Part shown: positions 9,365 through 17,292 of the stretch, one piece after another
Layout of the letters: the number at the start of each line of letters is the position of its first letter
How positions within the stretch are numbered: position 1 is the stretch's first letter
NCBI GenBank assembly: GCA_963781035.1
Contig: CAWAEN010000015.1
Location: 186,001-250,000, forward strand
Reading direction: 5' to 3'
Source: SZUA-35 sp963781035
GTDB lineage: Bacteria > Actinomycetota > Acidimicrobiia > Acidimicrobiales > SZUA-35
DNA length: 64,000 bases
Made by a program: the position numbers and the translations under genes
Notes under the pieces: generated by a model
What the model saw: only the letters and a program-made list of their open reading frames with translations
What the model was told of the DNA's origin: nothing
The model's database searches: none

Positions 9365-9420
9365 GCCAGGTCCATCGGATGGGCCGAACGGCCCATGAGT
9401 GTTCCACCCGAAAAGCCAAT

Positions 9421-9477
9421 GGGGTCGGAGCTTCACTTTCACAACTCTGCTTCGCTGCCCTCGGCAGCTCCGACCCC
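9421..9477 (-). terminator. Inverted repeat downstream of groEL, possible terminator
   Basis: Two perfect 12-nt arms, GGGGTCGGAGCT (9421-9432) and AGCTCCGACCCC (9466-9477), are separated by 33 nt. It begins 16 nt past the groEL stop. There is no clear U-run, so it may be a terminator or an mRNA 3'-end stabiliser. Confidence 0.5.
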
Positions 9478-9493
9478 GATTCCGGGCCTCAGA

Positions 9494-11113
9494 TCACATC
9501 ATCCCGCTCATGTCCGGCATGCCGCCCGAACCTGCTTCTTCGGGGAGGTCGGAAACGACCGCCTCGGTGGTGAGGAACAGAGCCGCGATCGAACCAGCGT
9601 TCTCGATTCCCGACCGGGTGACCTTCGCAGCATCGACGACGCCGATCGCCTTGAGATCCTCGTACTCACCGGTGGCAGCGTTGAGCCCGTTCCAACCTTC
9701 GAGGTGCCGGACCTTGTCGACGGCGACGCCGCCTTCGAGACCGGCGTTCTCGGCGATCTGGTACAGCGGACGCTGAAGCGCACGAGCCACGATCATTGCC
9801 CCGGTCTGCTCGTCGCCCTTCAGCTTCTTCGCAACCTTCTCGACGCTCGCCTGAGCACGGAGCAGGGTGACCCCGCCACCGCACACGATGCCCTCTTCGA
9901 TGGCGGCCTTGGTGGTGGAGACGGCATCCTCGATCCGGTGCTTCTTCTCCTTGAGTTCGACCTCGGTCGCGGCGCCCACCTTCAGCACCGCAACACCTCC
10001 GGCCAGCTTTGCCAGGCGCTCCTGGAGCTTCTCGCGGTCGTAGTCGGAGTCGGTGTTCTCGATCTCGGACCGGATCTGGCTGATCCGACCGGCGACGTCT
10101 CCGGCAGCTCCGCCACCCTCGACGATGGTGGTCTCGTCCTTGGTGATCGTGATGGAGCGGGCCGTTCCGAGCACATCCAGCCCGGCGGTCTCGAGTGAGA
10201 GACCGACCTCTTCGAGAATCACTTGCCCTCCCGTGAGGAGCGCCATGTCCTGCATCATCGCCTTCCGACGGTCGCCGAAGCCGGGGGCCTTGACCGCGGC
10301 AGCGCTGAACGTCCCGCGGATCTTGTTGACGACGAGCGTCGACAGCGCCTCACCCTCGACGTCCTCTGCGATGATCACCAGCGGCTTGCCGGTCTGCATG
10401 ACCTTCTCGAGCAGCGGCACGAGCTCACGTACATTCCCGACCTTCGATCCGACGAACAGGACGTACGGGTTCTCGAACACCGCTTCCATCCGCTCGGTGT
10501 CGGTGACGAAGTACGGGCTGATGTAGCCCTTGTCGAACCGCATGCCCTCGGTGAACTCGAGATCCATGCCGAAGGTGTTCGACTCGTCGACGGTGACAAC
10601 GCCGTCCTTGCCGACCTTGTCGATGGCATCGGCGATCAGGCCGCCGATGGTGGTGTCGTTGGCCGAGATCGACGCAACCTGTGCGATCTGTGCCTTGTCC
10701 TCGACATCGATGGCGAAATCACGGATGGACTGCACCGCAGCGGCAACGCCGGCCTCGATGCCACGCTTGAGCGACATCGGATTTGCGCCGGCTGCGACGT
10801 TTCGAATGCCTTCGCCGACCATGGCCCACGCCAAGACCGTGGCTGTCGTGGTGCCGTCACCGGCGACATCGTCTGTCTTCTTCGCGACTTCCTTGACCAG
10901 CTCGGCACCAATGCGCTCGATCGGGTCGGCGAGGTCGATCTCCTTCGCGATCGACACGCCGTCGTTGGTGATCGTGGGGGCTCCCCACTTCTTGTCGATC
11001 GCGACGTTCCGGCCCTTCGGGCCGAGCGTCACGCGCACCGCGTCGGCGAGCTGGTTCATTCCTGACTCCAACTTGCGGCGGGCGTCATCGTCAAACGAAA
11101 TGTTCTTCGCCAT
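9494..11113 (-). CDS. groEL: 60 kDa chaperonin GroEL
   Basis: GroEL forms the ATP-driven folding chamber. The 539-residue product begins MAKNISFDDDARRKLESGMN and keeps LGPKGRNVAIDKKWGAP, the ATP-binding DVAGDGTTTATVLAWAM and a Gly/Met-rich tail GGMPDMSGMM typical of functional folding chaperonins rather than His-rich actinobacterial paralogues. No groES lies upstream, so this is a stand-alone groEL copy. The ATG at 11113 follows an AGGAGG ribosome binding site 10 nt upstream, one of the few strong Shine-Dalgarno sites in the window. A perfect CIRCE operator overlaps the promoter, so HrcA repression is expected. The frame is intact for the whole 1.6 kb. Confidence 0.97.
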   Translation of the reverse strand: MAKNISFDDDARRKLESGMNQLADAVRVTLGPKGRNVAIDKKWGAPTITNDGVSIAKEIDLADPIERIGAELVKEVAKKTDDVAGDGTTTATVLAWAMVGEGIRNVAAGANPMSLKRGIEAGVAAAVQSIRDFAIDVEDKAQIAQVASISANDTTIGGLIADAIDKVGKDGVVTVDESNTFGMDLEFTEGMRFDKGYISPYFVTDTERMEAVFENPYVLFVGSKVGNVRELVPLLEKVMQTGKPLVIIAEDVEGEALSTLVVNKIRGTFSAAAVKAPGFGDRRKAMMQDMALLTGGQVILEEVGLSLETAGLDVLGTARSITITKDETTIVEGGGAAGDVAGRISQIRSEIENTDSDYDREKLQERLAKLAGGVAVLKVGAATEVELKEKKHRIEDAVSTTKAAIEEGIVCGGGVTLLRAQASVEKVAKKLKGDEQTGAMIVARALQRPLYQIAENAGLEGGVAVDKVRHLEGWNGLNAATGEYEDLKAIGVVDAAKVTRSGIENAGSIAALFLTTEAVVSDLPEEAGSGGMPDMSGMM

Positions 11114-11148
11114 GGGGGCGAGTCCTCCTGGGGTCGTTCGAATTCGAG

Positions 11149-11175
11149 TTAGCACTCTAGTGACGAGAGTGCTAA
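11149..11175 (-). promoter_or_regulatory. CIRCE operator (HrcA binding site) upstream of groEL
   Basis: A perfect match to the classic element: TTAGCACTC, 9-nt spacer, GAGTGCTAA. HrcA binds CIRCE as a dimer and represses chaperonin genes until heat shock. It ends 36 nt before the groEL ATG. Confidence 0.95.
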
Positions 11176-11181
11176 CTGCAA
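11154..11181 (-). promoter_or_regulatory. groEL sigma-70-type promoter overlapping CIRCE
   Basis: On the minus strand TTGCAG (11181-11176) and TAGAGT (11159-11154) are separated by 16 nt. The -10 lies inside the CIRCE arm, so HrcA binding would block polymerase directly. Confidence 0.6.
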
Positions 11182-11226
11182 CCATCAGCTGCGCGATCGA
11201 ACACCGACCGATCGGCGGAAAACTTG

Positions 11227-11256
11227 AACGGCCGACAGCAGAAGCTGTCGGCCGTT
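11227..11256. terminator. Perfect 13-bp hairpin with T-runs on both sides (bidirectional terminator)
   Basis: Arms AACGGCCGACAGC (11227-11239) and GCTGTCGGCCGTT (11244-11256) with loop AGAA. On the plus strand TT and CC follow, giving a short TTTT run; on the minus strand a TTTT occurs four bases past the stem. No gene clearly ends here on either strand, so what it terminates is open. Confidence 0.65.
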
Positions 11257-11464
11257 TTCCCGGTTCCCGCCGAGAATGGCCACCGTCGCAAAGGGGAGAA
11301 ACGACCGTGACCACCCATCCTTCGGCACGCCCATCCGAGTTGTTGAACGATCTCCGGTGATTTCTGAACCGAAGCAGCGATTTGGACCGATCGGCCCACG
11401 TGGGCAACCTCCCCCAGCGGCTCGTGGGCCGTTCGACCCAGAAATCGCTCAAGTTGTGGGCCGA

Positions 11465-11845
11465 ATGATCCGTTGCCTGTCTCAACCACTCGACCAACCG
11501 GACGGAGGTCCAACTGTGGTTTCCTTCAGTACTTCGCTCACCAGTACACCGCTCACCAGTACTCCGCTCGCCGGCACTTCGCTCACGGGCGGTCCATCGA
11601 GGACCGCTCCGCTGACGAACGCATCGTTCACTCCTCTTGCGAACCTCACGACCGCCACCACCGAGGCGCCGCATGATCGACTCGCCGAGCTGGTCCACCA
11701 TCTGAGCGACGCACCTCTCGCTGCGGCCCGAAGAGCCGTGCAGCATCACCGGCCGGCGGGGCAGGTGGCAGACCCGCTCGCCGTCGTGGCCGCAGCAATC
11801 GGTGCAGCTCCGCAACGAACGGCCGAGAGTCGTCGCCTAACATGA
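11465..11845 (+). CDS. Doubtful low-complexity ORF in the gene-poor gap 11176-11849
   Basis: The 670-bp stretch between the CIRCE element and the gene at 11850 holds no recognisable gene. This ORF is the best candidate. It starts at an ATG with no ribosome binding site, has a Ser/Thr/Pro-rich repeat section (STSLTSTPLTSTPLAGTSLT, from imperfect 15-nt DNA repeats at about 11525-11590), and ends in a helical, His- and Ala-rich segment (RLAELVHHLSDAPLAAARRA). The frame stays open upstream to about 11276. The gene at 11850 has its own promoter, so the two need not be linked. It may instead be non-coding DNA or a decayed gene. Confidence 0.2.
   Translation: MIRCLSQPLDQPDGGPTVVSFSTSLTSTPLTSTPLAGTSLTGGPSRTAPLTNASFTPLANLTTATTEAPHDRLAELVHHLSDAPLAAARRAVQHHRPAGQVADPLAVVAAAIGAAPQRTAESRRLT
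11838..11843 (+). promoter_or_regulatory. -10 element before the small membrane protein at 11850
   Basis: TAACAT, 6 nt before the ATG at 11850. It favours that ATG over the GTG at 11847. Confidence 0.45.
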
Positions 11846-11849
11846 GGTG

Positions 11850-12047
11850 ATGGCCGCACCGCTCGAACGCCCGAAGACCCCTCTGTCGGTCATCGTCGTC
11901 GGCGCAGCCATCGCCGTACTCCTCGGCCTCTTCGTCCTGCGCCTCATCATCGGGCTCGTGATCACGCTGACGAAGATCGGGGTTGCCGTGGCGATCGTGG
12001 TGGCCATCGTCGTCGCGGTCCGTCGCCTCTCCGACGACGACAACTAG
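11850..12047 (+). CDS. Small membrane protein (65 aa)
   Basis: A short integral membrane protein with a basic N-terminus (APLERPKTP), a long hydrophobic stretch of about 45 residues (two short helices or one helical hairpin, rich in Val, Ile and Leu) and an acidic end (RRLSDDDN). I know no function for it. The GTG three bases upstream is possible, but the TAACAT hexamer is spaced correctly for the ATG at 11850. It is convergent with the glycerate kinase gene, with 10 nt between the stops. Confidence 0.65.
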   Translation: MAAPLERPKTPLSVIVVGAAIAVLLGLFVLRLIIGLVITLTKIGVAVAIVVAIVVAVRRLSDDDN

Positions 12048-12057
12048 AGGATCCGGG

Positions 12058-13059
12058 TCAGGCGAGTTCCCGCACGACCTCGACGGCGATCTCGGCCGCC
12101 AACTCGGCTGGGCGAGCCCACGACGCCTCGGCACCGAAGCGGTCGGACAACTCGACCACGGTGACGTGCTCGGGGAGCTCGACCTCACCATGACGAACGC
12201 CCACGATCGCGAGCACGGGAACGGCTTCGGCCCTGGCCCACTCGGCCACTCCACCGACCACCTTGCCATGGAACGACTCGGCGTCGAGCATGCCCTCGCC
12301 CGTGATCACGAGATCAGCACCGACGAGCAGTTCGTCGAGACCGGCGGCCTCGGCCAACACGTCGAAACCACTTTCGATTCTGGCGCCGACCGCGACCAGC
12401 CCGCCGGCGAGACCACCGGCGGCTCCGGCTCCCACCAAGGTCGAGACGTCGACGCCGTACTGCTCGGTGTAGACCTGCACCAGACGCTCGAGCCGTCCGG
12501 TCAGCAGCTTGACCTGCGCCGGGCTGGCGCCCTTCTGTGGACCGAAGACCACGGCCGCATCGGTGAAGAGCGTTTCGACGTCGCAGGCAACGACCAGATC
12601 GATCTCCTTCAACCGAACCGAGGGCGGCATCGCCCGAAGCGCCCCGAAGCCACCATCGGTGGTGGCAGATCCCCCGAGCATCACCACCACGGTTCTGGCC
12701 CCGAGTTCGATCGCCTGCGTGATCAGCTCGCCAGTACCGAACGTGTCGGCGCCGATGGGATCGTTCGCCTCGGGTCCACCGATGAGCGCGAGTCCGGATG
12801 CGGCGGCCATCTCGATGAACGCTGTTCTGCCCTCGAGTCGCCATCGAGCTTCGACCGGATCGCCCAGCGGATCCGTCACCAGCGTGGTCCTGTTGGCACC
12901 ACCGAGCACATCGAGCGATCCCTCGCCTCCATCAGCCAACAGCACCCCGTCGACCGTCCAGCCCACCGACTCCAGCGACGACCGGACGGCCTCGAGCAAC
13001 TCCTGCGACGTGGCGGAGCCGCGGAACTTGTCGAACGCCACAACCACTCGTCCCGGCAT
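12058..13059 (-). CDS. Glycerate kinase (GlxK/GarK family)
   Basis: A 333-residue glycerate 2-kinase of the GlxK/GarK family, which phosphorylates D-glycerate with ATP and feeds the photorespiration-like or glyoxylate/serine routes into glycolysis. Family blocks are VVVAFDKFRGSATSQE (substrate-binding Lys), LLADGGEGSLDVL, the glycine-rich VVVMLGGSATTDGG, PQKGAS and VITGEGMLDAESFHGK. Length is slightly below the usual 370-380. Upstream on the same strand is the LytR_C gene, whose stop is 25 nt before this start, so they may be co-transcribed without a clear functional link. Confidence 0.9.
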   Translation of the reverse strand: MPGRVVVAFDKFRGSATSQELLEAVRSSLESVGWTVDGVLLADGGEGSLDVLGGANRTTLVTDPLGDPVEARWRLEGRTAFIEMAAASGLALIGGPEANDPIGADTFGTGELITQAIELGARTVVVMLGGSATTDGGFGALRAMPPSVRLKEIDLVVACDVETLFTDAAVVFGPQKGASPAQVKLLTGRLERLVQVYTEQYGVDVSTLVGAGAAGGLAGGLVAVGARIESGFDVLAEAAGLDELLVGADLVITGEGMLDAESFHGKVVGGVAEWARAEAVPVLAIVGVRHGEVELPEHVTVVELSDRFGAEASWARPAELAAEIAVEVVRELA

Positions 13060-13084
13060 ACGACGAAAGCGGTCATCGCTCCCG

Positions 13085-13676
13085 TCAGGGAGTGATGACC
13101 CCGTCGGTGCCGGCCATGACGATCAAGTGGGCACCCTGGGTGTCGCTGATCGGCGAGGTCGCCGGATCGAAGGGCTTCAAGACCGCGGCGGGGTCGACTC
13201 CGAAGATCTCGGCGACCGCTCGTGCATCGGACTCGTAACCCTCCACGTACAGGATCACCGACGGTCCGGGCGTGTCGGCGTTCTTGGGTGACGCCGCGTC
13301 GTAGCCGGCGGTGGAGAGCCGATCCTGGGTCCGCCCGGCGACACCGGACTGGATCGGGCTGGTGCCGTTGAGGGCCAGCGTGAGCACGTCGGCCGGATTC
13401 CGCTGGGCGCCCAAGGTGTCGTCGGTGCGGTGTCCTCGACCGGCTGGGTCGTGACGGTGTCGTTGATCGTCGTGTCGGTCGAGTCTCCGCCTTCGTCGAG
13501 CCGGCACCGTCGTGGTGGTCTCACCGTCAGCCGCCTCACTGTTGTCGCCGATCACCTCGAACCATCAGGAAGAGGCCGAGAAGGACGGCGCCGACGATGA
13601 CGGCGATACCTCGAGCGGCGTTGACGCCTGCCGACCGCCCGAACCCCTCACCGGAGTCATGTGCGCCTGCGGTCAT
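13085..13676 (-). CDS. Membrane-anchored LytR_C domain protein, three frame breaks
   Basis: Reading across frame changes gives a protein of about 195 residues: a short cytoplasmic N-terminus (MTAGAHDSGEGFGRSAGVN), one membrane helix (GIAVIVGAVLLGLFLMV), a Thr-rich extracytoplasmic linker (STDTTINDTVTTQP) and a LytR C-terminal domain (NPADVLTLALNGT...GRTQDRLSTAGYDA). LytR_C domains occur in cell-envelope proteins and are thought to bind cell wall. The start at 13676 has a good ribosome binding site (CAGGAG). Frame changes fall near 13552 (+1), 13500 (+1) and 13410 (-1). Three indels in 590 bp means either poor sequence or a decaying gene. Confidence 0.6.
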
Positions 13677-13821
13677 GTCGTCTCCTGGATGTTTCTCGTG
13701 CGGGGAACCGGTCTGGATCGGTGGCCGATCCTCGACCAGCGCCTGACCGTTTTAGCACGACAGCGCCCCACCCCCACTGACAGGCGTCCAGGCCGACCGT
13801 GCCAGCTACCATCGTGTTCCT

Positions 13822-13895
13822 GCCCGAATAGCTCAGTTGGCCAGAGCGCTGCTCTTGTAAAGCAGATGTCGTGGGTTCGAATCCCACTTCGGGCT
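13822..13895 (+). tRNA. tRNA-Thr (anticodon TGT)
   Basis: Acceptor stem GCCCGAA pairs with TTCGGGC, anticodon stem CTGCT/AGCAG holds loop CTTGTAA with anticodon TGT, and the T-arm is GTGGG-TTCGAAT-CCCAC. Discriminator T; CCA is not encoded. Confidence 0.95.
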
Positions 13896-13915
13896 CGTCC
13901 GTTCGATTTCGACCG

Positions 13916-14950
13916 TCAGCCGGTGAGATCGGCGTAGGCCGTTACATCGTCGAAGAACACCTCGACGATCATCGTGAGATCGGACTGATCTCGCCGACCC
14001 GACCGTCCAGCACACATTGCCCTCGACCGATCCGTCGGGGAACAGTTCGGCGAAGGTGTCCAGTGCGTCGGGAATGACACCGCACGACGGGTCGAACGTG
14101 GCCAGGACGACACCGGAAGGTCCGACCGCCTTGAATGTGAGTTCGAACAAGGAGGCCGGAGCGGGTCCGGAGACGTACGTGACACGAAGCGGCGCACCCA
14201 TGAACCGAGCGTCGGCGGGCGGAGGTTCGTTGAACTGGTTCTCCTCGGCCACTGCATCGGTGAGGTCGCGCAGCGGTTCGAGCACCTCGATGTTCCACAG
14301 GCGCAGTTCGCCGGACTCGAAGTCCTCGTACTCGACCACGATCGTTTCGCCGACGGCATAGGGATCATCGACCGACCCCTTGCCGGCAACGGCCTCGAGC
14401 GGTCGGTGGTGTCGGCGGTGTCGGTGGTGTCGCCCTCCTCGCCGGTGTCAGGGGTCGTGGTGACAGTCGGATCCTCCTCGTCGTCGATCTGGGTCTGGAA
14501 GACGGTGGTCGCCGGGCCGGCCTCGTCATCATCCGAGGCGAGCGAGAACCACGCACCGGCCCCCACCGCACCGAGCCCGAGCAGAACTGCCGCCACGACC
14601 AGGATCGCCTTGCCACGGCCACCCGAGGACGATGGGGCACCCGAGGACGATGGGGCACCCGAGGACGACTGACTTCCCGAGAGGTACGGATCGGCTCCGA
14701 CACTGCCCGATCCAGGAGGCGGTGCAGAGTAGATCGTCTCCCGTTCGCCCACCGGTGGCGCGCCGAACGTGTCGATGGGCGGCGGCGCAGACGGCATACC
14801 TGGCGGTGGCGGTGGTGCCACCATCGAGGTCGCGACCGCCGGCCCGGGGCCGTGCCCATCCGGCCACCATCGATCGTCGGAGCCGAAGTACCAGCCCTCG
14901 GGAGTCGGCAGCGGGTACTCGTTTCCGTCCCAAGCGATGTATGTGGTCAT
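13916..14950 (-). CDS. Membrane-anchored DUF4352-like protein, two frame breaks
   Basis: N-terminal part: WDGNEYPLPTPEGWYFGS resembles the DUF2510-type soluble motif, followed by a long Pro/Ser/Gly linker, a membrane helix (ILVVAAVLLGLGAVGAGAWF) and an acidic Thr-rich linker. After a frame change near 14395 the secreted part continues with KGSVDDPYAVGETIVVEYED, the usual start of a DUF4352-like beta-sandwich. A second change near 13990 leads to the end IVEVFFDDVTAYADLTG. The ATG at 14950 overlaps the rlmB stop by 4 nt, so it belongs to the ispD-ispF-rlmB unit. Function is unknown; a surface or transport-associated role would be a guess. Confidence 0.65.
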   Translation of the reverse strand: MTTYIAWDGNEYPLPTPEGWYFGSDDRWWPDGHGPGPAVATSMVAPPPPPGMPSAPPPIDTFGAPPVGERETIYSAPPPGSGSVGADPYLSGSQSSSGAPSSSGAPSSSGGRGKAILVVAAVLLGLGAVGAGAWFSLASDDDEAGPATTVFQTQIDDEEDPTVTTTPDTGEEGDTTDTADTTDRSRPLPARGRSMIPMPSAKRSWSSTRTSSPANCACGTSRCSNRCATSPMQWPRRTSSTNLRPPTLGSWVRRFVSRTSPDPLRPPCSNSHSRRSDLPVSSWPRSTRRAVSFPTHWTPSPNCSPTDRSRAMCAGRSGRRDQSDLTMIVEVFFDDVTAYADLTG

Positions 14951-16014
14951 GATCCCTCCGTGTGGTCTGCCCGCCGCCGCACCACCTCGAACATGGCGAT
15001 GGCACCGGCCATGGCGACATTGAGACTATTCAATTGACCGAGCATGGGTATCGATGCGCGGACAGAAACTCGTTCACGCACGAGTCGACTGAGGCCCCGC
15101 CCCTCGGCGCCCAGCACCAAAGCCACCGGTTGATCCGAAGCCAGTGGCAGATCGAAGATCGAGGTTTCGCCGTCCATGTCGAGGCCGACGGTGAGCACGC
15201 CGAGGTCGTTCAGTTCCTTGACCGCCGTGGGAATGCCACCGACCACGGCCATCGACAGATGCTCGACCGCTCCGGCCGCGGTCTTCGTGACCGTCGGCGA
15301 CACGTGCACCGCTCGATGCCTGGCCAGGACAACACCGGTGACCCCGGCGCACTCGGCCGTCCGCAGAAGCGCTCCCAGGTTGCCCGGGTCGGTGACCCCG
15401 TCGACCACGACGAGGTGCGCGTTCTTCACGCCGGCGAGCTGTTCGAGAGTTCGCTCGGGGAGCGGATCGGCTCTCGCCATCACACCCTGATGGGACTCCG
15501 TGGCTGCCTCGGACTCGAACCGGCGCCGGGGGACCGAGCGGAGCGGGATCTTCATCTCGAACGACAGCTCGCTGATGTCGTCGAGGATGTCGGCCTGATC
15601 GAGATCCTCGATCATCACGATCTCGCGCACTCGTCTGGTTCCGGCGAGAAGCAGTTCTCGCACCGCCTGGCGACCCTCGACATGATCGCCGCCGAGGCCT
15701 CGTTGGGCCGGCGAGCGCTTGGCCCGAACTCCCGGAGACTTGCCTCGGCGCGAGGGAGGTCCACCGGCGCGCGGACCACCGGACGTCGCACTTCCCGCAC
15801 GCCCACCGCCAGATCTCGACCCGCCGGACCTCGAGCCGCCGGACTTCGAGCCGCCGGACTTCGAGCCGCCGGACCTCGAGCCACCGGACCTCGAGCCGCC
15901 GGACTTCGAGCCGCCGGACTTCGAGCCGCCGGACTTCGACCCACCGCGAGCCGGGATCGAGTCTCGACGCCCGCCCCCCGCCTTGCCGCCACCGCTCTTG
16001 CGTTGCCCGCTCAT
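14947..16014 (-). CDS. rlmB: 23S rRNA (guanosine-2'-O-)-methyltransferase RlmB with long SR/SK-G repeat N-terminus
   Basis: The C-terminal 245 residues are a SpoU-type methyltransferase: GDHVEGRQAVRELLLAGTR (substrate-binding domain), VVVDGVTDPGNLGALLRTAE (motif 1), ALVLGAEGRGLSRLV (motif 2) and SIPMLGQLNSLNVAMAGAI (motif 3, the knotted SAM site). RlmB methylates the ribose of G2251 (E. coli numbering) in 23S rRNA. The first 110 residues are disordered, basic and repetitive (SKSGG/SRSGG units from an 8-copy 15-nt DNA repeat), far longer than in the E. coli enzyme. The gene follows ispF by 5 nt. The ATG at 16014 (MSGQRKSGGG) is the likely start. Confidence 0.9.
   Translation of the reverse strand: MSGQRKSGGGKAGGGRRDSIPARGGSKSGGSKSGGSKSGGSRSGGSRSGGSKSGGSKSGGSRSGGSRSGGGRAGSATSGGPRAGGPPSRRGKSPGVRAKRSPAQRGLGGDHVEGRQAVRELLLAGTRRVREIVMIEDLDQADILDDISELSFEMKIPLRSVPRRRFESEAATESHQGVMARADPLPERTLEQLAGVKNAHLVVVDGVTDPGNLGALLRTAECAGVTGVVLARHRAVHVSPTVTKTAAGAVEHLSMAVVGGIPTAVKELNDLGVLTVGLDMDGETSIFDLPLASDQPVALVLGAEGRGLSRLVRERVSVRASIPMLGQLNSLNVAMAGAIAMFEVVRRRADHTEGS
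15821..15940. repeat. Eight tandem copies of a 15-bp unit inside rlmB
   Basis: Unit CCGCCGGACYTCGAG repeated eight times with few changes. On the coding strand it encodes the five-residue unit S-K/R-S-G-G. Copy number is likely to vary between strains. Confidence 0.9.
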
Positions 16015-16019
16015 TCGAC

Positions 16020-16517
16020 TCACTCCGCTTTCATCGCGTCTGATCTGGTCACCAGTGCCACAGCATGACACTGCACGCCACCCTGGAGACCGGCCACACC
16101 TTCGGTTCGTTTGCCTTTCACCGCGACCGGACCACCGACAACGGCGCTCAGGCGTTGCTCGATCTCGGTCTTGTGCGGCGCCAGCTTCGGCGCGTCGAGC
16201 ACGACAGTGCAGTCGACGTTCACGACCGCCCACCCGGCAGCCCAGACCTGCGCCATGGCCCGATGCAGTAGGTCGACGCTGTCAGCGCCGGCGTTCGCTG
16301 GATCATTGTCGCTGAAGATCTGGCCGATGTCGGGACAACCGGCGGCGGCCAGAAGGGCATCGGTGCAGGCGTGAGCGATCGGATCGGCGTCGCTGTGACC
16401 GACCAGCCCGGCACTGTCCGGGAACACCGTCCCGCCGAGAACCAGCCGTCGATCGGGATCATCGGACCAAGGATGGACGTCGAATCCATGGCCGATACGG
16501 AACGACGGAGCGGTCAT
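16020..16517 (-). CDS. ispF: 2-C-methyl-D-erythritol 2,4-cyclodiphosphate synthase IspF
   Basis: IspF catalyses the fifth MEP-pathway step, making the cyclic diphosphate on the way to IPP and DMAPP. The 165-residue protein shows the zinc site RIGHGFDVHPW (Asp and His ligands), GHSDADPIAHACTDALLAA with the third His, DIGQIFSDNDPANAGADS and the end KGKRTEGVAGLQGGVQCHA. Its start overlaps the ispD stop by 4 nt, so the two consecutive pathway enzymes are coupled. rlmB starts 5 nt after its stop. Confidence 0.95.
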   Translation of the reverse strand: MTAPSFRIGHGFDVHPWSDDPDRRLVLGGTVFPDSAGLVGHSDADPIAHACTDALLAAAGCPDIGQIFSDNDPANAGADSVDLLHRAMAQVWAAGWAVVNVDCTVVLDAPKLAPHKTEIEQRLSAVVGGPVAVKGKRTEGVAGLQGGVQCHAVALVTRSDAMKAE

Positions 16518-17161
16518 GCCCCGGCTCCGTCAACTGCGTTGGCCCGTGACAGGAACGCTTCGGCGACGACGAGGTCATCGACGGATGTGATCTTGAGGTT
16601 CGAGGTCTCGCCGTCGACATGCAGCACGTGATGACCGAGCTCATCGACCAGGGACGCGTCGTCGGTGGCATCGTCACCACCGGCGTGGGCTCGACACAGA
16701 ATGTCGCGATCGAAACCCTGCGGCGTCTGCACCGCCACCAGTTCGGTCCGATCGACCGCACCACCGGTGATCTTCCGCAGTGTGTCGGTCACGGGCACCA
16801 CCGGGATGACGGCAGCTGCGTGATCCAGCCCGGCGATCACCCGCCGTACGAGGCCAACCGACGCAAGCGGTCGAGCACCATCGTGCACGAGCACGTGCGA
16901 CGCAGTGGCCGGGACGGCGGCGAGTCCGGCCCGGACCGAATCTGATCGCGTGTGTCCACCGCTGACGATCACATCGCCGGGAAGAGACGCCCGATCGACG
17001 ACCGTGTCTGGTACGACGACCACCACACCGTCGACGCCGCCGTCCTTCAGCGCAGCCACGGCCCAGTCCAGCACCCGACGACCGGCAAGCGGCTCGAGCT
17101 GCTTGAGGGCCCCGAATCGACGTCCGGAGCCACCGGCGACGACGATTCCCCAGACACCCAT
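16514..17161 (-). CDS. ispD: 2-C-methyl-D-erythritol 4-phosphate cytidylyltransferase IspD
   Basis: IspD joins CTP to MEP in the third MEP-pathway step. The 215-residue protein begins MGVWGIVVAGGSGRRFG, the glycine-rich CTP loop; further blocks are HTRSDSVRAGL, VLVHDGARPLAS, VPVTDTLRKI and the MEP-binding VQTPQGFDRD. The frame stays open 34 codons upstream, but homology begins at the ATG at 17161. A TATCGT hexamer 8 nt upstream could be its -10. It heads the unit ispD-ispF-rlmB-DUF4352-like and is divergent from the Crp-like gene. Confidence 0.93.
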   Translation of the reverse strand: MGVWGIVVAGGSGRRFGALKQLEPLAGRRVLDWAVAALKDGGVDGVVVVVPDTVVDRASLPGDVIVSGGHTRSDSVRAGLAAVPATASHVLVHDGARPLASVGLVRRVIAGLDHAAAVIPVVPVTDTLRKITGGAVDRTELVAVQTPQGFDRDILCRAHAGGDDATDDASLVDELGHHVLHVDGETSNLKITSVDDLVVAEAFLSRANAVDGAGA

Positions 17162-17255
17162 GAGCGCCGACGATAGCTCCAACCGCGTCCGAGAGGTCTT
17201 CCGGCAAGCAATGCGACGAGGGACGCGAACCACGATCCGACCGACTGTCGAACCA

Positions 17256-17271
17256 TGTGACAAATAGCACT
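17256..17271 (+). promoter_or_regulatory. Crp-like operator upstream of the Crp/Fnr gene
   Basis: TGTGACAAATAGCACT matches the mycobacterial Crp consensus TGTGNNANNNNNCACA except for the last base. It lies upstream of the -10 hexamer at 17281 of the Crp-like gene itself, so autoregulation is plausible. Confidence 0.5.
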
Positions 17272-17280
17272 CCGGGTGAG

Positions 17281-17286
17281 TACGGT
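17281..17286 (+). promoter_or_regulatory. -10 element before the Crp/Fnr gene
   Basis: TACGGT, 6 nt before the ATG at 17293. Confidence 0.5.
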
Positions 17287-17292
17287 GGCCCG

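Noticed and set aside
11308..11361. Short GTG frame (MTTHPSARPSELLNDLR) with a purine-rich sequence upstream, ending in TGA; considered as a selenoprotein because tRNA-Sec is present
   Set aside because: No SECIS-like hairpin follows the TGA, the downstream residues match no family, and the segment sits in a poorly coding gap.
11114..11815. N-terminal extension of the groEL frame by about 230 codons
   Set aside because: The extension reads through CIRCE, the promoter and a terminator hairpin. GroEL begins at MAKNISF with a strong ribosome binding site.
15821..15940. Possible CRISPR-like array
   Set aside because: The 15-bp units are contiguous without spacers and lie in frame inside rlmB.
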